A stretch of 64,000 nt of DNA from Oligella ureolytica DSM 18253. GTDB lineage: Bacteria > Pseudomonadota > Gammaproteobacteria > Burkholderiales > Burkholderiaceae_B. Positions 1 through 8,807 of this stretch are shown here, one piece after another. A program made the translations under genes and the position numbers. Under the pieces are notes generated by a model. That model ran no database searches and had not been told where the DNA came from. It saw only the letters and a list, made by a program, of their open reading frames with translations. The stretch lies in the NCBI RefSeq assembly GCF_000373745.1, contig NZ_KB892279.1:62001-126000 (forward strand). Direction: 5' to 3'. Position 1 is the first letter of the stretch; each line of letters opens with the position of its first letter.

Positions 1-233
1 AGCTTTTCAGCATGTTACAAGCCGTGGAGCCCAAAGCTCATGCTCTGTTTACCTCCAAGGATTTCACCGGCAGCATGAGCTTGATGGCAACCGCTCGTCC
101 TGCCGTCGATAAATTTTTCAATGAGGTCATGGTGATGGCTGATGATCCGGCAATCCGTAGCAATCGTTTATCATTACTCAGCCGCCTACACAGCACCATG
201 AATTTGATTGCAGATATTTCCTGCTTAGCCTAA
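1..233 (+). CDS. glyS: Glycyl-tRNA synthetase beta subunit, C-terminal fragment
   Basis: The reading frame is open from the left edge (first full codon at base 3), so only about 76 C-terminal residues are present. The segment matches the end of GlyS, the beta subunit of the heterotetrameric class II glycyl-tRNA synthetase: a FFNEVMVMADD stretch, then RLSLLSRLH, in the helical anticodon-binding tail. The beta subunit contributes tRNA recognition to the alpha subunit's catalytic site. The gene ends 27 bp before gmhB, as in other Alcaligenaceae, where glyQ-glyS-gmhB-plsC-gloA run together. The ATG at base 12 is an internal Met, not a start. Confidence 0.93.
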   Translation, partial: LFSMLQAVEPKAHALFTSKDFTGSMSLMATARPAVDKFFNEVMVMADDPAIRSNRLSLLSRLHSTMNLIADISCLA

Positions 234-260
234 GTGATTTAAGCCTCAAGGAGCTTCAAG

Positions 261-812
261 ATGCTTAAATTAATTATTCTCGATAGAGATGGCGTGATTA
301 ATCAGGATTCTGCTGATTATATTAAGCATGCGGATGAGTGGGAGCCTATTCCGGGCAGTCTTGAAGCCATTGCGCGCCTGACCTCTGCCGGCTATAAAGT
401 AGTCATCGCGACTAACCAATCCGGTGTGGGTCGCGGCTATTTTACTATCGACGCCTTAGCTGAAATGAATGCAAAGATGCGCTCATTACTGGCAGAGAAA
501 GGCGGCATCATTGATGCGATTTTTGTTTGTCCTCACAAACCCGAAGATGGATGTCGCTGTCGTAAACCGGCACCCGGTATGTTCGAAGAAATCAAACGAC
601 GCTATAACCTTGAACACGTCTCAGGAATTTATGCGATTGGTGATTCTTTACGTGATTTGCAAGCAGCCGCCAGTGCCGGCTTCCAGCCATGGCTAGTCCT
701 GACAGGCAACGGTCAAAAAACAAGACAGGATCCTGCGTTTAATCAGGACACACCGATTAGCGAGACACTTGCCGCTGCTGTTGATTCCATTCTCAGTTCG
801 CAACACGATTAA
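261..812 (+). CDS. gmhB: D-glycero-beta-D-manno-heptose-1,7-bisphosphate 7-phosphatase
   Basis: A 183-residue HAD-superfamily phosphatase that removes the 7-phosphate from heptose bisphosphate during synthesis of ADP-heptose for the LPS inner core; cytoplasmic. The nucleophile motif LDRDGVIN gives Asp8 and Asp10. The GmhB zinc loop is present as Cys90-Pro-His92 with Cys98 and Cys100, followed by Lys102. A GDS motif near residue 127 provides the Mg2+ site. Length equals the usual 180-190 residues. An AAGGAG ribosome site lies 8 bases before the ATG. It sits between glyS and plsC in one short-spaced plus-strand group, so glycyl-tRNA charging, core LPS and phospholipid synthesis share a transcript. 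Confidence 0.93.
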   Translation: MLKLIILDRDGVINQDSADYIKHADEWEPIPGSLEAIARLTSAGYKVVIATNQSGVGRGYFTIDALAEMNAKMRSLLAEKGGIIDAIFVCPHKPEDGCRCRKPAPGMFEEIKRRYNLEHVSGIYAIGDSLRDLQAAASAGFQPWLVLTGNGQKTRQDPAFNQDTPISETLAAAVDSILSSQHD

Positions 813-823
813 AGGACATTGTT

Positions 824-1597
824 ATGAATTTTATTCGCTCCTTAATCTACACCATTTGCTTTATCGTTCTTGCTTTTACTCTGGGGCCTTTAATCGTACT
901 GGCTCGTCCCTTGCCTTTGTATAAACGCTATAAATTTGCTGTCCAATGGCCTCGCCTCCAAATTTATTTAGCTAAAATCATACTGGGTATTCGTTATGAA
1001 GTTAAGGGCAAGGAAAACATCCCGACAGACCGTCAGGTAATTTACTTAATCAAGCATCAGTCTGCTTATGAGACCTTGTTTATGCCTTGGTTTACCCCCT
1101 ACCCTGTCGTTCTTGTTTATAAAAAAACATTAGAGTATATCCCCCTCTTTGGTTGGGCTTTAGCAAGCTTAAACAACATTCCTATTGATCGCTCAAAAGC
1201 ATCTGAAGCGCTACGCCAAGTTATTCGCAAAGGCTCACAACGTATCAAAGAGGGGCGCTCCCCCGTGCTGTTTCCTGAAGGCACGCGGATTCCGGTCGGC
1301 TACAAAGGTCGCTACAAACCCGGCGGCGTGCGTTTAGCTATGCAAAGCGACACAGAGATCATCCCGGTGGCACACAATGCCGGTAAGCTCTGGCCCAGAA
1401 ATTCCTTTATCAAAAAACCGGGTTTAGTGACGCTGTCTTTCGGCGCTCCAATCAAACCGGCAGGTCGTAGCAGCGAAGAAATTACTGCAGAAGTCGAGCA
1501 TTGGATTGAATCTGAAATGATCCGTATCAATCCTGAAGACTACCCAAGCAGCGACCCTGCTGATACGCCAGTCTACACTGCCCGTAAAAAAGGGTAA
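824..1597 (+). CDS. plsC: 1-acyl-sn-glycerol-3-phosphate acyltransferase
   Basis: A 257-residue membrane-bound acyltransferase that acylates lysophosphatidic acid at position 2 to give phosphatidic acid. Residues 8-28 form a hydrophobic membrane anchor. The acyltransferase block I is KHQSAYET, so the usual HX4D box appears as His78-X4-Glu83; as far as I recall this Glu form is common in betaproteobacterial homologues. Block III FPEGTR is at 150-155. The start lies 11 bp after gmhB, with GGA about 10 bases upstream. The C-terminal 25 residues are polar and probably lie in the cytoplasm. A role on lyso-lipids other than lysophosphatidic acid cannot be excluded. Confidence 0.85.
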   Translation: MNFIRSLIYTICFIVLAFTLGPLIVLARPLPLYKRYKFAVQWPRLQIYLAKIILGIRYEVKGKENIPTDRQVIYLIKHQSAYETLFMPWFTPYPVVLVYKKTLEYIPLFGWALASLNNIPIDRSKASEALRQVIRKGSQRIKEGRSPVLFPEGTRIPVGYKGRYKPGGVRLAMQSDTEIIPVAHNAGKLWPRNSFIKKPGLVTLSFGAPIKPAGRSSEEITAEVEHWIESEMIRINPEDYPSSDPADTPVYTARKKG

Positions 1598-1641
1598 AAT
1601 AGCAGCAGCTAACCCTGTCGATTAACCAGTTAGGAGATCTT

Positions 1642-2055
1642 ATGTTATTACTGCACACTATGTTGCGCGTCGGTAATTTAGAACGTTCTATTGATTTTTA
1701 CACTAACGTATTAGGGATGAAGTTGCTTCGCACTTCTGACAATCCTGAATACAAATACACTCTCGCCTTTTTAGGCTACGCTTCTAATCCAGAGCAAGCT
1801 GAGATTGAATTGACTTACAATTATGGCGTTGAAGAATACGATATGGGCACTGCTTATGGCCATATCGCCATTGGTGTTCCTGATGCCTATGAAGCCTGTG
1901 AAAAAGTTAAAAAAGCCGGTGGCAAGGTAACTCGTGAGGCGGGTCCGGTGCTTGGCGGTGAGACGGTGATTGCTTTTGTCGAAGACCCCGATGGCTATAA
2001 AATCGAGTTCATCGAAAGAAAAGACATGGACGCTCCCGGTAGCGGACTGAGATAA
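1642..2055 (+). CDS. gloA: Lactoylglutathione lyase (glyoxalase I)
   Basis: A 137-residue cytoplasmic enzyme that isomerises the hemithioacetal of methylglyoxal and glutathione to S-lactoylglutathione. All four metal ligands of the bacterial Ni2+-dependent class sit at the same positions as in the 135-residue E. coli enzyme: His5, Glu56, His74 and Glu122. The protein has the two tandem VOC-fold halves. It lacks the long insertions of Zn2+-type eukaryotic forms. A strong ribosome site (AGGAG) precedes the ATG. It is the last gene of the glyS group and is followed by a strong bidirectional terminator. Confidence 0.95.
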   Translation: MLLLHTMLRVGNLERSIDFYTNVLGMKLLRTSDNPEYKYTLAFLGYASNPEQAEIELTYNYGVEEYDMGTAYGHIAIGVPDAYEACEKVKKAGGKVTREAGPVLGGETVIAFVEDPDGYKIEFIERKDMDAPGSGLR

Positions 2056-2072
2056 GATTTAGTGCTCGCGCT

Positions 2073-2113
2073 AAAAAGCCGCAGTTTGTCAACCAAATAA
2101 ACTGCGGCTTTTT
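2073..2113. terminator. Bidirectional terminator between gloA and rsmA
   Basis: A perfect 15-bp inverted repeat (AAAAAGCCGCAGTTT at 2073-2087 and its complement at 2099-2113) encloses an 11-nt loop. It is flanked by A and T runs, so it can act in both directions for the convergent genes gloA and rsmA. Confidence 0.93.
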
Positions 2114-2141
2114 GCTCTCAGACCATACTAAGATGCGCGAA

Positions 2142-2927
2142 CTATGGCTTAGTATGAGCCATATCAGCCAGGGCAATAAACTGCGCCAAACTCAAATCCT
2201 CTGCCCTAGCGGTTTCATCAATCCCTAAGGCTGAAAAATCAAATTCCCATTGCTGTAGACTGCGACGAATCATTTTGCGACGCTGATTAAATGCTTGCGC
2301 CACAACAGCCGAAAACAGCTGATAATTCTGTGGCTTTAATCGATCATCCCCCAAAGGAATCATCCGCACAATCGCTGAATCTACGCGTGGAGGTGGATCA
2401 AAGGCATCTGGCCCAACCTCAAACAAAGCCTGCATATGATAGCGCTGCTGCAGCATCACAGAAAGGCGCCCATAGTCCTTAGTCCCTGGCTCTGCGACCA
2501 TACGCATCACCACCTCTTTTTGCAGCATAAAATGATGATCAACCATCAGATCGGCAAAGTCCATTAGGTGAAACAAAATGGGCGTCGAAATGTTGTAGGG
2601 GAGATTTCCGACGACACGTAACTTTTGCTTCGAACTATGTAGCTCAAAAACCTCTGCAAAATCGATCTCTAAGGCATCACCCTCAATCACTCTGAGTCGC
2701 TCAGATGGATAACTCTGCTTTAAACGTTGTACTAAGTCTCGATCAATCTCAATGACAGTCAGCTGCTTTAAATGCGATAACAATGGCTTAGTCAAGGCCA
2801 ATTGACCGGGACCAATTTCCACCATCAATTCATTTTCTTGAGGATTAATCGCACGAACAATTTCCTCAACCACATAGTTGTCGATAAGGAAATTTTGACC
2901 AAAACGTTTACGAGCTTGATGTGCCAA
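2142..2927 (-). CDS. rsmA: 16S rRNA (adenine1518/1519-N6)-dimethyltransferase
   Basis: A 261-residue SAM-dependent KsgA/RsmA methyltransferase. It dimethylates two adjacent adenines in the 3'-terminal hairpin of 16S rRNA late in 30S assembly. The N-terminal KRFGQNFL signature, the SAM-binding glycine motif [11 protein letters not shown], the acidic loop VIEIDRDL and the catalytic NLPYNIS motif are all intact. It lies 25 bp downstream of surA on the same strand, the usual lptD-surA-rsmA arrangement, although pdxA, often found between surA and rsmA in other proteobacteria, is absent here. Confidence 0.95.
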   Translation of the reverse strand: MAHQARKRFGQNFLIDNYVVEEIVRAINPQENELMVEIGPGQLALTKPLLSHLKQLTVIEIDRDLVQRLKQSYPSERLRVIEGDALEIDFAEVFELHSSKQKLRVVGNLPYNISTPILFHLMDFADLMVDHHFMLQKEVVMRMVAEPGTKDYGRLSVMLQQRYHMQALFEVGPDAFDPPPRVDSAIVRMIPLGDDRLKPQNYQLFSAVVAQAFNQRRKMIRRSLQQWEFDFSALGIDETARAEDLSLAQFIALADMAHTKP

Positions 2928-2952
2928 TGCTCTCTACCTACTAAAAATTAAA

Positions 2953-4443
2953 CTAACGATTTCTCGTATTTTCAAGACGATTATCAATAAAGGTGCGACC
3001 GCGTAATTGCTCTAGCCAATCATCTAATACCGCTTCTGCACGCTCTTCAAAAATCGCCTCATTAGCTAAGGTTTTACGAATTTCAGGCTGCTTATCCTCG
3101 GTACGGCGATCCATGACCTCAATTAAATGCCAACCAAAAGAGCTTCGTACCGGTTCGCTAATTTGACCAATTTGTAAGTTATTAGCTGCTGCTTCAAACG
3201 CCGGGTCCGCTTGACCGGGTGTCACCCAGCCAATATCACCACCGATAGGAGCCGAAGAATCTTGAGAAAACTTCTCAGCAGCATCAGAAAAACTCATACC
3301 GCCCTGAATCGCTCGCTGCACCTCTAGAATACGCTCGTGCGCCATCTCATCGGTAACTACCGGCGTAAAGCGAATGAGAATATGACGAATATGTGAGTCG
3401 GTCACTTCGACGGGCCCTTCTTGACGGGCTACTTCAACACGAGGATCATGCACGATAACCGGTGCCGGTCGCGGTGGTTGTACCATCACCTCACGTTGAC
3501 GCTCATGAATAATACCTCGGCGCTCTACTACTTTTAAAATATGAAAGCCGTTGGCTGCACTAAATACGCTGGTCACACCACCATCACGAACATTACGCGT
3601 TTGATCAACAAATAGTTTTGCCCAGTCTTCAAATAAGCGAATACCTAAATTACCACCCTGTGCCGCTTCCGGCGCATCCGAATACTCAGCCGCTACCGAC
3701 TCAAAACTTGCTCCTCCGCGGATCTTGCGCAGTGCTTCGTTTGCTCGCGCGCGCGCTGCCTCAACAACCGATTCAGGAGAATTATCAGGCACTCGAACAT
3801 GAATGTGTTGTAAAGCAATGGCCTTGGGCTCAAAACTCTGCTCTACCACAATGCGTTTTTCCGGCGGTGGCGCGTCAGGCTGAATCAACTGCGGCTCATA
3901 CGTAGGGGATACACCCGTCGGATTTTGCTTAATATACGCCTCAATATCAGCATCAGTCACATTGATTCTCGAGCGGAGCACCTGACTGCGCACCTCATCT
4001 AATAAAACTTGCTGACGAATGCCTTCGACGTAAGTTTCCCAATTAATGCCGTATTGATTAGCCGCTTCACGTAACTGCTCAGGCGTCATATTGTTATTGC
4101 CTGCAATTTCACTAATGACCTGATTCAAACGACCATCAGACACTCGCAAACCTAAACGCAGCGCCTCATCCTCAACCAATAGCTCATCAATCATGCCCTG
4201 CAGGATTTGCGCTTGGCCGCGACCATCATTACCGGAAATACGATTAGCATTCATACGCTCTTGCAGCTGACGCATGGTAATGACTTCCGAGCCCACAATG
4301 GCGGCAATACCATCAGCAAACTGCCCTGGCTGAGTGGCTCTGGCACCCTGTGCTTGAACCTGAGTAAAACTCATTGGCAAAGCCAAAAGAACTAGAGGTA
4401 ATGCTTTTAAAGCAAACTGTCGTAATGTTACTTGTTTACGCAT
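2953..4443 (-). CDS. surA: Periplasmic chaperone/peptidyl-prolyl isomerase SurA
   Basis: A 496-residue periplasmic chaperone that delivers unfolded outer-membrane proteins, including LptD, to the BAM complex. A Sec signal peptide ends near VQA-QGAR (about residue 31). The N-terminal chaperone domain follows, with GIAAIVGSEVITMRQL, then two parvulin (PpiC) domains at roughly 210-315 and 345-455, each carrying the HIxV/HILI start and an FSDAAE- or FESVAAEYS-type core. A proline-rich stretch (about 318-332) separates them. It is longer than E. coli SurA (428) because of an N-proximal extension and long linkers. Its ATG directly abuts the lptD stop, so the two are translationally coupled. Confidence 0.95.
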   Translation of the reverse strand: MRKQVTLRQFALKALPLVLLALPMSFTQVQAQGARATQPGQFADGIAAIVGSEVITMRQLQERMNANRISGNDGRGQAQILQGMIDELLVEDEALRLGLRVSDGRLNQVISEIAGNNNMTPEQLREAANQYGINWETYVEGIRQQVLLDEVRSQVLRSRINVTDADIEAYIKQNPTGVSPTYEPQLIQPDAPPPEKRIVVEQSFEPKAIALQHIHVRVPDNSPESVVEAARARANEALRKIRGGASFESVAAEYSDAPEAAQGGNLGIRLFEDWAKLFVDQTRNVRDGGVTSVFSAANGFHILKVVERRGIIHERQREVMVQPPRPAPVIVHDPRVEVARQEGPVEVTDSHIRHILIRFTPVVTDEMAHERILEVQRAIQGGMSFSDAAEKFSQDSSAPIGGDIGWVTPGQADPAFEAAANNLQIGQISEPVRSSFGWHLIEVMDRRTEDKQPEIRKTLANEAIFEERAEAVLDDWLEQLRGRTFIDNRLENTRNR

Positions 4444-6840
4444 TTATTCATACCTTTCAAATATAGAACGTACCGGCATTGGAACTTCTGTTGATTCATA
4501 GCCCGGGATCGTATCTCTAATCGTTGACATTGGGTCAGAGCCCAAGGCACCTAAACCACTTAATTCTAACTGGAAATACACACGCGAATCTGTTTCTTCA
4601 CGTGCAACTGCATATCTTTGGAATAATATGCGAGCCGCCCAGCAACATTCACCCTTATACTCTAAGCCCACGATAGACTGAGTGGAGCGGCTTTCTCTAA
4701 TCGAATAATCCAATCGTCCTACCATATTGAGTCGCTTAGTAAATGGCCATTGACCGGCGACAATGACATTTTCTTTAGCCGGTAACTGATAGGGATAAAT
4801 GACACCTGTTTCAGGATTCTCATACTGCTCGCGCTGATATCTATAAGATAAACTGACTGAAGTTAAACGCTTAGGATTCCAACGTAATGAGACCATCGAT
4901 TGAGCGATCTTCTTGGCATAAGGGTCATATTGTATCGCGGCTTCTGTATTGAACGTATCTGTTAAGCGAGCACTCAAGCCAGCCAAAAACTCCGAACGAT
5001 TATTGGCTAACTGCTCATTATTAGAAAGCGTCACTTTCTGCGGCTCAAAAGAAAAGCTTTGCGCTACTTGTAAGGCTAATCGCTCAACCCCACTATCTGC
5101 TTCCAGCCAACGAGACGTTAGACCCATGGTCACGCGATTGGCATTATTAATTCTATCCCAGCCCCCCGCATAACGGTTTTCAGTAAACGCAGTACCAAAG
5201 CCGAATTGGCTCACTGAGGTATCGTACACAGGAATACTGGACTGATCCCTATGCGGAATATAAAGATAGTACAAACGGGGCTCTAAAGTTTGCTTTACCG
5301 CATTACCAAAAAAGGTCGTATCGCGCTCAAAAGTCATGCCCGAATCAATAGAAAAAATCGGTAAAGTACGACTCTGCCCACGCACTCGCGTACCGTCTTG
5401 AGCACTCGTCGGGCCAATCCAATCTGTATCGTAGTGAGAAAAGTGCAAACCGACCTTAGGCGTGACGTACCAACCGGGTCTTATAATTGGATAGCTGATC
5501 GTACTGTAAGAAGTAAATCGTGTACCGTCATGACGACGATGGCCATCATAGTTTTGCCAAATAGATTCCCCGCCATTTAAATGCGCAGGGAACTTTGGAA
5601 ACTCAAAGCGCGTTAGTGTATTGACCGTATTAACGTCAAAACCATTCCAATCATACCGCGCGCCACGAACTAATAGCTCAGGCTTACGCTCATACTGAGC
5701 ATAAATACCACGACCCGGCGTCTCCCGGTTGAGTTGTAAATCGTGCAAGCCCTGATACTGTTGCCAACGTAAAAACCCGCTCCAGTACTTGTAACCTGAA
5801 AACGTTAGCGAGGCACTCTGATTTAAATAACTATTGTCCGACTCATTAAGACCTAAATTTGTTAGATCTCGAAAGTAATCACCATCCGAGGCTTTATTCC
5901 AATCAACATTTAAGCCGAGATTAAAACCCAGCACCTGTCCTAATCGCTGACGGTGAACAATACCATAAGTCCAGCGCTTATCGCCAAATTTATCGTCTTT
6001 ATCCATGTAGCTGCCAGTAATTTGGCCTGAATAATTTGGTCGTAAATAACGAAACTCGCTACCCAACATCAGGCCGCGCTTAGAGAGCCAACGCGGATAA
6101 AAGGTCATGTCATAATTTGGCGCCAAATTGACAAAATACGGCACCACCAAATCAGCACCACTACGTGAAGAGTAGCCAAAAGTCGGCGCCAAAAAACCGG
6201 TTTTCTTCTCTTGTCTTACCGGGAAAGTAAAATAAGGAGACCAAAAAGCCGGCACATCAGCCACATGAATGGTGGCGTTGCGCGCAACCCCTTTATTTTC
6301 GTCATTATAAATATCGACCTGATCCGCTGATATATACCAAGAAGGTGATGGACAAGGACAAGCGGCGTAGGTAGCATCAAAAAGTCGCAAATGATTGTCA
6401 TCAATCATATCGGCAAAAGCAGCCTCTCCGGAGCCGCCGTCTGCGAAAGAGTAAACAGGCCCCAAGAACTCGCCGGTTTCTTTATCTACGTTGTACTCAA
6501 GCTCCTCACCGGTGACTAAGTTACCCTCTTGGTAAAGACGAGCATTGCCCACAGAGCGAACCTGTCCCAGTGCTCTATCATACGTGATACGGTCACCCTT
6601 CAAAATGGCATCTGAGCGTCGAACCTGAGCATCACCTTCTAAGATCAGCTTATTGGTATCCTCTATCACATCTAAGGTGGCACTGTCGGTAATGGTCACG
6701 ATATCGTCTTTGGCTGTTGGCACATTTCTCAACATAGGAGATGCCAGCAAAGGCACGCGCAAACCGTCAGTCTGTGCATGCACAGACGCCTGAATACTAA
6801 CGGCTAAAATAATGAGAAGCAAACCGCTGCGTTTAAACAC
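4444..6840 (-). CDS. lptD: LPS-assembly outer membrane protein LptD
   Basis: A 798-residue outer-membrane beta-barrel that, with LptE, inserts lipopolysaccharide into the outer leaflet. A signal peptide (residues 1-22) is followed by the OstA/LptA-like jellyroll domain (about 45-150) and the large C-terminal barrel. Two cysteine pairs, Cys161/Cys163 and adjacent Cys732/Cys733, fit the inter-domain disulfides known in E. coli LptD. The start codon is GTG (complement of 6838-6840), which gives the hydrophobic signal sequence. It is the first gene of lptD-surA-rsmA and diverges from amgK across a 185-bp gap. Confidence 0.95.
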   Translation of the reverse strand: MFKRSGLLLIILAVSIQASVHAQTDGLRVPLLASPMLRNVPTAKDDIVTITDSATLDVIEDTNKLILEGDAQVRRSDAILKGDRITYDRALGQVRSVGNARLYQEGNLVTGEELEYNVDKETGEFLGPVYSFADGGSGEAAFADMIDDNHLRLFDATYAACPCPSPSWYISADQVDIYNDENKGVARNATIHVADVPAFWSPYFTFPVRQEKKTGFLAPTFGYSSRSGADLVVPYFVNLAPNYDMTFYPRWLSKRGLMLGSEFRYLRPNYSGQITGSYMDKDDKFGDKRWTYGIVHRQRLGQVLGFNLGLNVDWNKASDGDYFRDLTNLGLNESDNSYLNQSASLTFSGYKYWSGFLRWQQYQGLHDLQLNRETPGRGIYAQYERKPELLVRGARYDWNGFDVNTVNTLTRFEFPKFPAHLNGGESIWQNYDGHRRHDGTRFTSYSTISYPIIRPGWYVTPKVGLHFSHYDTDWIGPTSAQDGTRVRGQSRTLPIFSIDSGMTFERDTTFFGNAVKQTLEPRLYYLYIPHRDQSSIPVYDTSVSQFGFGTAFTENRYAGGWDRINNANRVTMGLTSRWLEADSGVERLALQVAQSFSFEPQKVTLSNNEQLANNRSEFLAGLSARLTDTFNTEAAIQYDPYAKKIAQSMVSLRWNPKRLTSVSLSYRYQREQYENPETGVIYPYQLPAKENVIVAGQWPFTKRLNMVGRLDYSIRESRSTQSIVGLEYKGECCWAARILFQRYAVAREETDSRVYFQLELSGLGALGSDPMSTIRDTIPGYESTEVPMPVRSIFERYE

Positions 6841-7025
6841 TACTTATTCCAATTGGACTAGGATAAAACCCGATAAAAGCTAAAAGTAAAAAAAGTCACT
6901 CTCTAAGACATAAAAGCTCAGTATGTTCTAAAATTAGTGATATTTTACTGACACAACCGCTTATTTTATAGCAAGTCTTTCGGTTGAATTGAATTCTTTC
7001 TCCTAATACATTTATTTATAGTTTT
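6841..7025. promoter_or_regulatory. Divergent promoter region lptD / amgK
   Basis: An AT-rich 185-bp gap between two divergently transcribed operons must hold both promoters. I see AT-rich hexamers, but no spacing convincing enough to place a -35/-10 pair on either strand, and no obvious operator. Confidence 0.4.
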
Positions 7026-8075
7026 ATGACCTTAAATATCACTGATAAACGCTCAGAACAATTACACCAATGGTTGTCTCAGCATACTGACAAATACCTA
7101 TTTGACATCGAAAGTCTCCGCGTCGCCTCGGCAGATGCCAGCTTCAGAAGCTACTATCGCATTGTCAGTAACGCGTTTAACAAAACCCTTATTATTATGG
7201 ACGCTCCTCCGGCACAAGAAAACTGTGCTGCATTTTGTGATATCGCCCGTTTACTCGACCAGCACGGTGTCAATGTGCCAAAAATCCTCGAAGAAGATCA
7301 GCAACTTGGCTTCTTACTACTGTCCGATCTTGGTGATTGCACCTATTATCAAGCCATACAAAACGGCCTTGATGACAATAAGCTACAAACTATTTACCGT
7401 GAAGCTTTAGATGCCTTGGTGCTCATCCAGCAAACCCCAGCAGCGCATCTACCTCCTTATGATGCGCCACGTCTGCGCGAAGAGATGAATCTTTTCGAAG
7501 AGTGGTATGTTAAAAAACACAAAGAAAACGAGTTGACTGAAAAAGAAAAACAAAGGCTCTACCCCGTACTAGATGCACTCGCTGAGTTCAACGCTAAGGA
7601 ACCGCAAGTATTCGTACATAGAGACTTCCATTCACCTAATTTGATGCTTGTTGAGTCAAGTGCCGACAAAAGCAACCCCGCTGTGATCGACTTCCAAGAT
7701 GCGCTATATGGCCCCCTATCTTATGATGTGGCTTCTCTAGTGATGGATGCTCGTACTACTTGGGAGGAACCTCAGCAACTTGATTGGGCTATTCGTTATT
7801 GGGAAAAGGCGCGTGCTGCCGGTTTGCCTGTACCGGAATCATTCGGTCAGTTTCATCGCCACTATGAGGCAATGAGCCTACAGCGTAATCTACGTATTTT
7901 AGGCGTTTTCGCACGCTTAGCCTTACGCGACAATAAGCAGCATTACCTTGACCATATCCCCCGCGTAACAGCCTATATTAGGCAAGTTGCCAATCGCTAT
8001 GATGAGTACGCAATTATCGCTCGCATCTTAGATCGTCTTGACAACATCACTCTAGAAGCGGGGTACACGTTTTGA
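7026..8075 (+). CDS. amgK: N-acetylmuramate/N-acetylglucosamine kinase
   Basis: A 349-residue aminoglycoside-phosphotransferase-fold kinase. The catalytic loop HRDFHSPN (near residue 200) and the metal-binding VIDFQDA motif are intact. AmgK phosphorylates MurNAc and GlcNAc at the anomeric carbon, feeding recycled wall sugar into UDP-MurNAc and bypassing de novo synthesis, which is the fosfomycin target. The assignment rests on the APH fold plus the overlapping murU next door, the diagnostic amgK-murU pair known from Pseudomonas. The operon diverges from lptD. Antibiotic phosphotransferase activity is less likely given this context. Confidence 0.88.
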   Translation: MTLNITDKRSEQLHQWLSQHTDKYLFDIESLRVASADASFRSYYRIVSNAFNKTLIIMDAPPAQENCAAFCDIARLLDQHGVNVPKILEEDQQLGFLLLSDLGDCTYYQAIQNGLDDNKLQTIYREALDALVLIQQTPAAHLPPYDAPRLREEMNLFEEWYVKKHKENELTEKEKQRLYPVLDALAEFNAKEPQVFVHRDFHSPNLMLVESSADKSNPAVIDFQDALYGPLSYDVASLVMDARTTWEEPQQLDWAIRYWEKARAAGLPVPESFGQFHRHYEAMSLQRNLRILGVFARLALRDNKQHYLDHIPRVTAYIRQVANRYDEYAIIARILDRLDNITLEAGYTF

Positions 8076-8785
8076 TTCAGGCAATGATATTGGCAGCCGG
8101 TCGTGGCGAGCGCATGCGCCCTCTGACAGACCACGCACCCAAGCCCTTACTTGAGGTAGCCGGCAAACCGCTTATCGTCCATCACATCGAACGACTACAA
8201 GCAGTAGGCATTACTGATATTGTCATCAATCATGCATGGCTAGGCTCTAAAATAGAAGACTACCTAGGTGACGGCTCTCAATATGGGGTGAGCATTGTTT
8301 ATTCTCCCGAAGGTGAGGAGGGTTTAGAAACCGCCGGGGGTATTGTTAACGCCCTACCTTTGCTTGGTGACTATGCTTTTTTAGTGATTAACGGCGATGT
8401 CTGGTGCGATTGGAATCCACTGGAAGCAATGGCCCATGTCAATGCGATCGACAATGGTGCAGCCCAAGCTTGGTTACTCTTAGTGGATAATCCTGAGCAT
8501 AACCCCACCGGTGATTTTGTTTTAAAGCCCAATGCCAAAGTACAACCAAAAAACGCTTTGACTGATGCAACTGACGCACTAACCTTCGCCGGCATCGGAG
8601 TGTATCACCCGAGCTTATTTAAAGGCATTACACCTGGAACAAAAGCACCATTAGCGCCCCTGCTCAAGGTAGCAATGATGACACAACAGGTAGCAGGCCA
8701 ACATTTTCAAGGCGAATGGGTAGATGTTGGAACCCCTGAGCGTTTAGCATCACTTAACAACAAACTCAGCCAACTGGAAAATTAA
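8072..8785 (+). CDS. murU: N-acetylmuramate alpha-1-phosphate uridylyltransferase
   Basis: A 237-residue nucleotidyltransferase that turns MurNAc-1-phosphate plus UTP into UDP-MurNAc for cell-wall recycling. The N-terminal signature AMILAAGRGERMRPLT and the KPLLEVAGKPLI block are typical. The best start is a TTG whose last two bases form part of the amgK stop (TTGA overlap); it restores the few residues before MILAAG seen in homologues, while the first ATG (8084) would cut them off. The 4-bp overlap implies translational coupling to amgK. Metal ligands fit NGDVWCD (about 107-113). Confidence 0.88.
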   Translation: MIQAMILAAGRGERMRPLTDHAPKPLLEVAGKPLIVHHIERLQAVGITDIVINHAWLGSKIEDYLGDGSQYGVSIVYSPEGEEGLETAGGIVNALPLLGDYAFLVINGDVWCDWNPLEAMAHVNAIDNGAAQAWLLLVDNPEHNPTGDFVLKPNAKVQPKNALTDATDALTFAGIGVYHPSLFKGITPGTKAPLAPLLKVAMMTQQVAGQHFQGEWVDVGTPERLASLNNKLSQLEN

Positions 8786-8807
8786 GTAGGAAATAGGAAA
8801 AATCTTT

